Shown piece by piece: positions 47,301 through 59,300 of a stretch of DNA of 64,000 nt. Each line of letters begins with the position of its first letter. Positions within the stretch are counted from its first letter, which is position 1. Source of the stretch: Lamellibrachia columna (Eukaryota; Annelida; Polychaeta; Sabellida; Siboglinidae). The notes below the pieces were generated by a model that did not search any database, was not told where the DNA came from, and saw only the letters and a program-made list of their open reading frames with translations. The translations under genes and the position numbers were made by a program. The stretch is taken from assembly GCA_963662155.1 (NCBI GenBank), contig OY759263.1, positions 37,243,391 to 37,307,390 on the forward strand, written 5' to 3'.

Positions 47301-50300
47301 CTGAAGAAAATGTGGCTGGGAATTTGAGAGATATGAGATTTGTTCAATGATAAACTGAATTACTGTAGTAGTTTTAACTTTGCACACTATAACATGAATA
47401 TTCCTGAGCTAAATTTGTTGACTTGGAAAGGTAAAGATTTTTTTGGCTGATCTACGATGTTGCCACATGTTGTCATTATAATTGACATGTTGTGAGTAAT
47501 TTATCTGACACTAGATCACGAGGGCCACAGGGCTACAATTTTTGATGAATTTGTTTGATGCAAAGTTTGATGGACTTATAACATAAGTATTTAGGAATTC
47601 TTTTAATGCATTGACATTCCAGTTTCTTGGAATATGATATTTGACAAGGTAATTATCTCTCAAGAGACTTTTTGTATTCTTTCTAAATATTTTGACTGAC
47701 TCATACACAGTGGGTCCGCCCTATTTCAACAAACTGTCAGAATAGTTTGCAAGGATCTTCAACTCCCATGACAAACCAGTATACCATAAACCAAATTAGA
47801 CAGCAAATTAGGCAAGACATGAGGTTGTCTATGACATGAGGTTATCTATAACATGAGGTTGTCTATGACATGAGGTTGTCTATGACATGCCTAGAATTTG
47901 AAGAGCACTACACCGGGGAGACAGAACTACACCGGGGAGACAGTGAGAAGACTAGGCACAAGAATAAAAAACAGCCCCTATCAGCTGTCAGTGCTTTGAA
48001 TGCACACAAACAACAATCAGGACACCAGTGTTTTCTGAAGGATGCAAGCATACTAGACTACAAGGAGAATTGGTTTAGGAAGAAAATGAAGGAAGCAATA
48101 GACATCCATAGATGTAGATCTATTGACACCAGTCCTTGTCTGATCCTAATCCTACAGGCACTTGACACATCCATCAGTTCCCCTGCTTCCCTAGATACAG
48201 CAACAGTCATTACACTGACAACGACCAAATGAGTCGGTTGACATATTCAGAAAGATACAACAATTTCCATGCGGTAATTGCCATATCAAAAACTTTGGAA
48301 TTATTGAGGTGGTAGAGGGGCCAGGGTAATACTAGGCATGAGTATTTATTTATAATGATATTGTTTGCTGGCAACTGGTGACCAAAAACCTAAGTGCTTC
48401 GTAAGCTTTGTTGCACACATTTTAGAATTTAATGCCTGAATAATTCACATAAAATGGAAACATTCATTAAGATATTCATTTGGATATATTTCTGGACTAG
48501 AGAGCGTGATGCATGGTAATGGTGGCGCCACCCCTCCCCGGCATGAGCATGTGTATGCACACAGTAACAACTAACATTGCTATCTAACCCTACCGCTGTA
48601 TACATCACTTGCCATTGCAGATGCTCGAGGAGCCTGACCTGTTCCCCCCGTGCCAGCCAGTGGACTCTTCCACATCCTCCCCACCCCTCAACATGCATGT
48701 TGTTGTTTCGGCTGCATCGGAACATGATAAAGCCATGCCGCATAACTTCAAAGCAAGCAGCGTGTCCTGGTGCACGGACTACCTGCAAGTTATGGGTTGC
48801 GAGAAACCACATAACTTCAAGGTAATGCCACAGTCAGGCAACTGTGATGATCGCTATGGATCGCCATGGTAATACCAGTCAAGCAACTGTTACTGTCGCC
48901 GTAACAATTCTCTCCGTCTATGTTGGTTTTTCATGTTGCATTCTCAACTGTCTCGTTTCTGAGGTTGTATATGACTTTTAACTGTCACTCTTGCACTTTT
49001 CTTACATTTTACATTAATGTCATGTTTACATACCCCGATATACTGTCAGCATTACATCATTGTCAGGATTACACCACTTTCCCAATATTTGCCACAGTCA
49101 TGGATAGACACGACTGTCAACTTTGTCAAGAACTACTGCTACAGTTACAGTTTGATCACGCTTACAGCTGACACCACTTTTTGTCACTGTTACATAATTG
49201 TAAAACAGCTGTCTTGCTTACACTGTTGTCACTGTATTACCAACATAACTGTCACCATGTCATTGCTGTCATACAACTCCGTCTTGGATATGCATGTTGT
49301 CATATTTAATAGAACTAACATCTAATAGTTGCCCTACCACCCCAACTAACCCCTGTAGATGAGATTCTGTATATACCAGGATGTAATTTGGTCATGTTTC
49401 TTCTAAAGTCACCACAGACATTACACATTTCAGACTGTTCATCAATGAATGATACAGTAATTATGCATGCAATCAATAGACCCAGATATTCCTTGTGTTA
49501 AGAAATACAAAAGGCAATGACGGAGATGATGTGTAAATGACAGAGGTAATGTATAGATGACGGAGATGATGTGTAGGTGGTGGAGGTGATGTGTAGATGA
49601 TGGAGATAATGTATAGATGATGGAGATAATGTGTAGATGACGGAGATGATGTGTAGACGACGGAGTTGATTTGTAGATGACGGAGTTGATTTGTAGATGA
49701 TGGCTATGATGTGTAACTGGTGGAGATGATATGTAGACAACGGAGATATATGTAGACAATGGAGATGATGTGTATATGTGTAGACAATGGAGATTATGTC
49801 TAGATGATGGGATGTCTAGATGATGGAGATGATGTGTAGGTGGTGGAGATGATGTGTAAATGATGGAGATCGTATGTAGATGACAGAGATAGCGTGTAGT
49901 TGACATAGATGATGTGTAGATGAAGGAGATGGTGAGTAGATGACAGAGATGGTGTGTAGATGATGGAGATGGTGTGTAATATGACAGAGATGTTGTGTAG
50001 ATGATGGAGATGGTGTGTAGATGACGGAGATGATGTGTAGATGACGGAGATAGTGTATAGATGACAGAGCTAGATGATATGTAGATGACGGAGATGGTGT
50101 ATAAATGATGCAGGACATGTTTAAGTAAGGTGAGGTCATAAGCAGATTCCACCATTAACAGCAAGTTAGCTATAATACTTTATTTTCCAAAAAGCATTAA
50201 TGATGACATATTTCATTTAATGTCAGATAGTATTTCATGTGAAAAACTGGATTGATGATGGAAATTATATTATTTTTGAAAGCCCATGATACTAGTTTCT

Positions 50301-53300
50301 GTGGATTATCAATTGTTATATTTGGAAGTAAGGCCAGTGAATTTTACTTCAGGATCATAAGTTATTGGCCATTCAGAAAATAAGTCCAATCTTTGATGGA
50401 TGCCATCAACAAACTCAGAATATAAAAGCATTGCTACACTAAATATTGTTTCCCCTTTTGATGGTTTGGCACTAAAAATTTCCTCAAAATTCCTACCCAC
50501 AATGTTTAGTTGGCTTGGTTAATGTTTAGTTGGCTTGGTTAATCTGCCTGTATATTGACGGCAGTTTACTGTTTTCTCATTGTGCAGCATTTACTAAATG
50601 GCAGCTTATGACATAACACTGTGTGGTATTTACTAATGCCAATAGCGTGTTGTAGTAGAATGCCTTGATGCTGATGGGAAGTGAATGTTGCTGCTTCTCT
50701 AGTCACTCTGTGTACATCTTATTTTAAAATGTATGCCGGGGGGCATGGCCCAATGACCCTGTCAATATACCACTGTACTCTATGTATAAAATAAACCTGG
50801 TATGATTCTTGGCACTTTGATAGTTTGAAACATTCTGTGATCATTGGAATTCAAGTATCTGGGATCAGTGTAAAGAAATAATAATATATGTGTAGAAGTA
50901 TGTCTATTTTGTTATTATCAATACTTTGTTAGTGTTTGATTTAAAACTCTGTATGCTTAAATTATGTCAGCTTTATTGCTTGTTGGATGCGTTTAGCGGG
51001 TGGGGTGTTATGGTATTGTCATCCACTTCTGGTTGTTACAGTAGACATACATTTGCAATCAGAATCTACACAGAAGGTTATAGTTATGATATTGTTATAT
51101 GAAGTTAGCTAAGTTTCCAGACGTTACAGCCATGTTTCTCTTTCATTGTCTGCAGCAACATACATTTCGAGGGCCGCACTGGTGTGACTTCTGTGCCAAC
51201 TTCCTGTGGGGGTTGATAGCACAAGGGGTGAAATGTCAAGGTAGGTTGCAAAAATGTATATACAAGAATATATATTGACACCAGTCCTTGTCTGATCCTA
51301 ATCATACAGGCTCTTTGCACATCCATCAGTTCCCATGCTTCACCAGGTACAGCAACAGTGACCAAGTCTTCAAGCCATTAGTTTACTTAACATGGAGCAG
51401 TCCATGTCATATAATCAGCAGTAAGTTTAAATTAGTGATTGGCTTCAATGATTTAACGTAAAGTGCCCTAATATCATCAGGTTTTATGCTTCCCCGATTT
51501 CGTTTAGATTAGGGAACAATCGAAGCACACTATGGGCATATGTATGTTAAAGATAAATTATACAGAGCGCTTTAAAGCAAGAGGGTGCACATGACGGAAT
51601 AAGGAACCCGGTAGCCTATTTCCGTCTGCGTGGGTGTCTGTAATTCGGCAAGGTGTCTTATGTCCATCTGCACCATTTACAGAGACGCATTATGTTCGTC
51701 ACCAGTAATTATGACATTTCTAAAGTTAGTTATCGATAACTATTAAATAATATATCGTTACTAAACAATTCAATCAATTCCAAACCTTACTGATAACACA
51801 GGCTGCAACATATCATATTATTAAATCACCACCAATGATTTTCAAGTCAAACCATTCATATGTGATGATGTGACACAATATATTGAAAAACTTCTATGTA
51901 TTGCAAATCAGCGCTGAACTGTAATCAATTATATGTATAGTTAGTTTATGAATTGGTGAAATGAACGGTTCCTCCCAATGCGCATGATATGTGGGAAAAA
52001 GATGCAAATGCTTTTATGATTGGATACACGCAAAACACACATATAACAGTCCCTGCAGTATGCTCTTTCTCCAGTTCACCATCCATCTGCTCTCCCTATG
52101 TTGCACCCTGCTCTTTCTCCAGTTCACTGTCCATCTGCTCTCCCTTTGTTGCACCCTGCTCTTTCTCCAGTTCACCGTCCATCTGCTCTCCCTTTGTTGC
52201 ACCCTGCTCTTTCTCCAGTTCACCGTTCATCCGCTCTCCCTTTGCTGCACCCTACTCTTTCTCCAGTTCACTGTCCATCTGCTCTCCCTTTGTTGTGCCC
52301 TGCTCTTTCTCCAGTTCACTGTCCATCTGCTCTCCCTTTGTTGCACCCTACTATTCCTCCAGTTCACCGTCCACCCGCTCTCCCTTTGTTACGCCCTACT
52401 CTTTCTCCAGTTCACCATCCATCCGCTCTCTCTGCTGCACCCTGCTCTTTCTCCAGTTCACCGTCCACCCGCTCTCCCTTTGTTGCACCCTGCTCTTTCT
52501 CCAGTTTACCGTTCATCCAGTTCACTGTCCATCTGCTCTCCCTTTGTTGCACCCTACTATTCCTCCAGTTCACCGTCCACCCGCTCTCCCTTTGTTACGC
52601 CCTACTCTTTCTCCAGTTCACCATCCATCCGCTCTCTCTGCTGCACCCTGCTCTTTCTCCAGTTCACTGTCCACCCGCTCTCCCTTTGTTGCACCCTGCT
52701 CTTTCTCCAGTTTACCGTTCATCCGCTCTCCCTTTGCTGCACCCTGCTCTTTCTCCGGTTCACTGTCCACCCGCTCTCCCTTTGTTACACCCTACTCTTT
52801 CTCCAGTTCACCATCCATCCGCTCTCTCTCCTGCACTCTGCTCTTTCTCCAGTTCACTGTCCACCCGCTCTCCCTTTGTTGCACCCTGCTCTTTCTCCAG
52901 TTTACCGTTCATCCGCTCTCCCTTTGCTGCACCCTGCTCTTTCTCCAGTTCACCGTCCACCCGCTCTCCCTATGTTACACCCTACTCTTTCTCCAGTTCA
53001 CCATCCATCCGCTCTCTCTGCTGCACCCTGCTCTTTCTCCAGTTCACTGTCCACCCGCTCTCCCTTTGTTGCACCCTGCTCTTTCTCCAGTTTACCGTTC
53101 ATCCGCTCTCCCTTTGCTGCACCCTGCTCTTTCTCCAGTTCACCGTCCACCCGCTCTCGCTTTGTTACACCCTACTCTTTCTCCAGTTCACCATCCATCC
53201 GCTCTCTCTGCTGCACTCTGCTCTTTCTCCAGTTCACTGTCCACCCGCTCTCCCTTTGTTGCACCCTGCTCTTTCTCCAGTTTACCGTTCATCCGCTCTC

Positions 53301-56300
53301 CCTTTGCTGCACCCTGCTCTTTCTCCAGTTCACCGTCCACCCGCTCTCCCTATGTTACACCCTACTCTTTCTCCAGTTCACCATCCATCCGCTCTCTCTG
53401 CTGCACCCTGCTCTTTCTCCAGTTCACTGTCCACCCGCTCTCCCTTTGTTGCACCCTGCTCTTTCTCCAGTTTACCGTTCATCCGCTGTCCCTTTGCTGC
53501 ACCCTGCTCTTTCTCCAGTTCACCGTCCACCCGCTCTCGCTTTGTTACACCCTACTCTTTCTCCAGTTCACCATCCATCCGCTCTCTCTGCTGCACCCTG
53601 CTCTTTCTCCAGTTCACTGTCCACCCGCTCTCCCTTTGTTGCACCCTGCTCTTTCTCCAGTTTACCGTTCATCCGCTCTCCCTTTGCTGCACCCTGCTCT
53701 TTCTCCAGTTCACTGTCCACCCGCTCTCCCTTTGTTGCACCCTGCTCTTTCTCCAGTTTACCGTTCATCCGCTCTCCCTTTGCTGCACCCTGCTCTTTCT
53801 CCAGTTCACTGTCCATCTGCTTTCCCTTTGTTACATCCTACTCTTTCTCCAGTTCACCGTTCATCCGCTCTCCCTTTGCTGCACCCTGCTCTTTCTCCAG
53901 TTCACTGTCCATCTGCTCTCCCTTTGCTGCACCCTACTCTTTCTCCAGTTCACCGTTCATCCACTCTCCCTTTGCTGCACCCTACTCTTTCTCCAGTTCA
54001 CCGTTCATCTGCTCTACCTTTGCTGCACCCTGCTCTTTCTCCAGTTCACTGTCCATCTGCTCTCCCTTTGCTGCACCCTACTCTTTCTCCAGTTCACCAT
54101 TCATCCGCTCTCCCTTTGCTGCACCCTGCTCTTTCTCCAGTTCACTGTCCACCCGCTCTCCCTTTGCTGCACCCTACTCTTTCTCCAGTTCACCGTTCAT
54201 CCGCTTTCCCTTTGCTGCACCCTACTATTCCTCCAGTTCACCGTCCACCCGCTCTCCCTTTGTTACGCCCTACTCTTTCTCCAGTTCACCGTCCACCCGC
54301 TCTCCCTTTGTTACATCCTACTCTTTCTCCAGTTCACCGTTCATCCGCTCTCCCTTTGCTGCACCCTGCTCTTTCTCCAGTTCACTGTCGATCTGCTCTC
54401 CCTTTGCTGCACCCTACTCTTTCTCCAGTTCACCGTTCATCCGCTCTCCCTTTGCTGCACCCTGCTCTTTCTCCAGTTCACTGTCCATCTGCTCTCCCTT
54501 TGCTGCACCCTACTCTTTCTCCAGTTCACCGTTCATCTGCTTTCCCTTTGCTGCACCCTACTATTCCTCCAGTTCACCGTCCACCCGCTCTCCCTTTGTT
54601 ACGCCCTACTCTTTCTCCAGTTCACCGTCCACCCGCTCTCCCTTTGTTACACCCTGCTCTTTCTCCAGTTCACTGTCCATCTGCTTTCCCTTTGTTACAT
54701 CCTACTCTTTCTCCAGTTCACCGTTCATCCGCTCTCCCTTTGCTGCGCCCTGCTCTTTCTCCAGTTCACTGTCCATCTGCTCTCCCTTTGCTGCACCCTA
54801 CTCTTTCTCCAGTTCACCGTTCATCCGCTCTCCCTTTGTTGCACCCTGCTCTTTCTCCAGTTTACCGTTCATCCGCTCTCCCTTTGCTGCACCCTGCTCT
54901 TTCTCCAGTTCACTGTCCACCTGCTCTCCCTTTGTTGCACCCTGCTCTTTCTCCAGTTTACCGTTCATCCGCTCTCCCTTTGCTGCACCCTGCTCTTTCT
55001 CCAGTTCACCGTTCATCCGCTCTCCCTTTGCTGCACCCTGCTCTTTCTCCAGTTCATTGTCCTTCTGCTCTCCCTTTGCTGCACCCTACTCTTTCTCCAG
55101 TTCACCGTTCATCCGCTCTCCCTTTGCTGCACCCTTCACTGTCCATCTGCTCTCCCTTTGTTGCACCCTGCTCTTTCTCCAGTTCACCGTTCATCCGCTC
55201 TCCCTTTGCTGCACCCTGCTCTTTCTCCAGTTCACCGTCCACCCATTCTCCCTTTGTTACACCCTGCTCTTACTACAGTTCACCGTACACCCGCTCTCCC
55301 TTTGTTACATCCTACTCTTTCTCCAGTTCACCGTCCATCCGCTCTCCCTTTGTTGCATCCTGCTCTTTCTCCAGTTCACCGTCCAACAGCTCTCCCTTTG
55401 TTGCACCCTGCTTTTCCTCCAGTTCACCATCCATCAGCTCTCCCTTTATTGCACCCTGGTCTTTCTCCAGTTCACCGTCCATCCGATCTCCCTTTGTTGC
55501 ACCCTGCTTTTCCTCCAGTTCACCATCCATCAGCTCTCCCTTTATTGCACCCTGGTCTTTCTCCAGTTCACCGTCCAACAGCTCTCCCTTTGTTGCACCC
55601 TGCTCTTTCTCCAGTTCACCGTCCATCCGATCTCCCTTTGATGCACTCTGCTCTTCCTGATTCTAAGTCTGGTACGCCGTAATGAGCCAATTTTGGGTAT
55701 AAGCTACAACGGGGTGAGTGCGCATGAAGTTTTGGTCATATGGGCTGCAGGATAGGCGGCGGAATTTGCCTATTGTTCCAGCCAGTTCCTTTAGGCTCAC
55801 TAAGTTGGTTCCATTCAACTATTGTCTTTACAAAATAGGAATTCTTGAATTGGTCTGTGTGTGCTGCTGATCTCGTCAGCTTTGTAGGCTGTGTAGTCCA
55901 AGGTTTGTAACCATGGTGGATACACACCTCATACCTTGAATGATAGTCATCAGATATTAAACGGGCAGCATGGTGTTGAATTCGCTCAAGTCGATTTATG
56001 TCACCTTGGTGGTACGGGACCCATACAATAGCTCCATATTCTAGGACAGAGCGCACAAGGGCAATGTATGCTGTCCTTTTACTGTTGATGGTAACTGGGT
56101 GGACTTCGTCAAGTCTGGGTGCGAGAAGTCCTGGGCTGAGGTCCAGGCAGATAGTTTTAGTTTTGAGTGTAGGGGATGTACGAAGATGAAGGAACTAGAG
56201 GTGGAGTTGGAAGAGCTGAGGCTGCTCGTTGTGGCAATGGTGGGAAGGGAATAGGGGGGTTGTGCCAGTAGTTCTGGTGGGGGAACAGTAGATGATAAAG

Positions 56301-59300
56301 TGGGGAAAGACACAAGAGATGCTAGGGAGAGCTCACCGCAGCCTGGGAGGAAGCTGAGAGGAGGGAAGGTGACAGATCGTAGGGAGACAGGACGTAAGGA
56401 GACGGGAAGGAAAGGAACGGGAGGGAAGACAACCGGAGTGAAGGAGAGGGGAGTAGGGGAGACAGGAGTGAAGGAGAAGGGAGTGGGGGAGACAGGAGGG
56501 AAGGAGAAGGGAGTGGGGGAGACGGGAGGGAAAACAACCGGAGTGAAGGAGGGGGGAGTGGGAGAGACAAGAGGGAAGAAGAAGGGAGTGGGGGAGACGG
56601 GAGGGAAAACAACCGGAGTGAAGGAGAGGGGAGTGGGAGAGACAAGAGCAAAGGAATGGGAAGTGGGGGAGACAGGAGCGAAGGAGACAGGAGGGAAGGG
56701 GTCAGGACAGAATGTGATGGAGGGGATCGAACGGAAGAGTTAGTCTGCAGCAATGATAGAGGGGGTGAGGAAGAGAGCGAGGGTGTTTGTGGGGGATTCG
56801 ATAGTTAGGAAGACCGACAGAGTCTTAAACAAGGGAGATGATGTGGTGGTCTGCTTGCCTGGAGCCAAAATAGAGGCGATAACTGAGAGGGTAAAAAACA
56901 TCGTAGGCTCGGGTAAGGGTGGATCTGTTTTAGTACATGTAGGGACAAATAACGTAGAGAGGGAGGGTACAACTGCCATAGTTAGGAAATATAGGCAGTT
57001 GGTCAGAACACTAAAACAGACGCGGGTTGAGCAGGTAATACTGTCAGGGATTTTACCTGTAATGGGCAGGAGGGGTCACAAATATCGAAATTGTCGGGGG
57101 ATGGCAATTAACATGTTAGTCCAGAAGCTATGTAGGGAAGAGGAAGTTGGATTTGTGGATTTATGGGGAAGTTTTGTTGGGAGGCCTGATATGTACATGA
57201 AGGATGGGCTTCATTTAAGTGGAAAGGGGGCGGCAGTATTCGCGGACAAACTTTCAGCAGCAGTAGTGACTTGGGTACAATGACAAATATTTTTGGAAGT
57301 AAACATTCTTTAAACTAGAAGTGCACGGGGGTTACCTAGAGGTGTCTCAAGCAGAACAAGAGGCCACTACCACAGATAAACCAATATCAAGTCATCCGAA
57401 AAACATCTCTGAAAAAGGTTATAGATGCGTATGTTTAAATGCAAGGAGCATAGTAAATAAGAAAAACGAATTAAACATTATGGTAGAAGATATTGACCCT
57501 CACATAATTGGTATAACTGAATCATGGGCCAACATAGATATAACAGATGCTGAATTAGGACTGAAAGGATATGTAATGTTTAGGAAAGATCGAATAGGAA
57601 GAAGGGGCGGGGGAGTTATTTTATATGTTAAAGAATCTATTCAGGCTTATGAAATAAAACTAGAAAGGGAAGCAGATTGCGATGAAGCTGTTTGGTGCAA
57701 AATTGTTTCAGGAAATTCAAAATTAACTATTGGATTAGTTTACCGAAGTCCAAACATAAACGAAGAGGACAACACAAAAATAAAAACGGCTATAAAGGAA
57801 GTTAGTAAAGGGGAATGTATCATAATGGGAGATTTTAACCATGGACACATACAATGGAATTCTCTAGAGAGCACAGGGATTGAGGACCAACAATTTCTAT
57901 TTTTAATCCAGGATAGCTTTCTTACTCAGCACGTACTAGAACCAACCAGGGGAGAAAATGTATTAGATATAGTTTTGTCATCACAAAAAGAATTAGTGGA
58001 CAATGTAAAAATATTTGAACCATTGGGTAATAGTGACCATAATCAAATACATTTTGACATCAATGTAAAATCAGAAAGTAAAAATAAGAAAACGTACAAG
58101 AGAAACTTCCACAAAGGTAACTACAAAGATATGAGAAAATACTTAGCAAAGCTAGATTGGAATAACATGCTGATGAATAAGACCGCAATTGAATGTTGGA
58201 ATATTCTAAAATATGAAATTGAGAGTATCATCGATAAATTTGTTCCCTTCCAAAAACAAGGAACACGGTGTAGAAAGAAACACTTGTCAAAAGAGGCTAT
58301 TAGAAAAATAATGCTAAAACAAACTATGTGGAGGGTTTATAGGCGTACCAGAAAGGACGAAGACTATGCAAAATACAAAGAGGCACTTAATGCAGCTACA
58401 ACTGAAATCAGACAATCTAAAAGAAGCTATGAGCAAAAACTAGCATGTAACATAAAAAATTACAGCAAGAGTTTTTATGCATATGTCAGGAGTAAACAAA
58501 ACGTACAAAACAAGGTTGGACCTCTAGAAGACAGTGCTGGAAATATAATATCACAGGGGTTTTTAATGGCAGAAGACCTAAATGGTTACTTCAGTTCAGT
58601 GTTTACCAAAGAAGATATTAGTTCATTACCAGTTGCTGATGCTAAATTTCAGGGGGCTAAATCTGACTATTTAGGTCCGTTAGTTGTAACTCCAGAATTG
58701 GTAGCTAAGAAAATAAAGGCAATGAAGGATAACAAATCACCGGGAGTGGATGGGATTCCTCCAAAATTACTAATGGAAACAGTAGAACAAATCAGTATAC
58801 CACTTGCAAGAGTATTCAACTTGTCATTAAAAGAGGGAGTTGTTCCGTTTGAATGGAAAGAAGCAAACATCATACCATTATTTAAAAAGGGTTCGAGAAA
58901 TAAGTCAGAGAATTACAGACCAGTGAGTTTAACGTCAGTGATTTGTAAATTATTAGAAAGGTTAATTAAAGACCATATGGTGGACTTCCTCGTTAAGCAT
59001 AAATTATTAAATTCATCTCAACATGGATTCCTTAAAGCGAGGTCATGCTTAACAAATATGTTATGTTTTTTGGAAGAAATCACTAAGTGGATAGACGTGG
59101 GATCGCCAGTAGATATTATCTACTTAGATTTCCAGAAAGCTTTTGACAAAGTGCCACATCAAAGATGACTACTTAAATTAAAAGCCCATGGTATCGGGGA
59201 TAGCATAACTGACTGGATAGAACAATGGCTGACTGACAGAAGACAACGAGTTGTAGTAGATGGAGAAGTTTCAAATTGGAAATCGGTTTTGAGTGGGGTA

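Noticed and set aside
49442..50164. Minus-strand 240-codon ORF rich in His and Ser
   Set aside because: It is a reading of the 18-21-bp minisatellite with no domain or start context.
51989..55682. Three overlapping + strand ORFs of about 1200 codons each
   Set aside because: They are the three frames of one 48-bp tandem array; repeated Ser/Phe/Leu and Pro/Leu/His peptides, no domain, no splice or start signal, and the surrounding DNA is a transposon in an intron.
56322..56753. Minus-strand Pro/Ser/Leu-rich ORF
   Set aside because: Antisense of the purine-rich CR1 ORF1 repeat.
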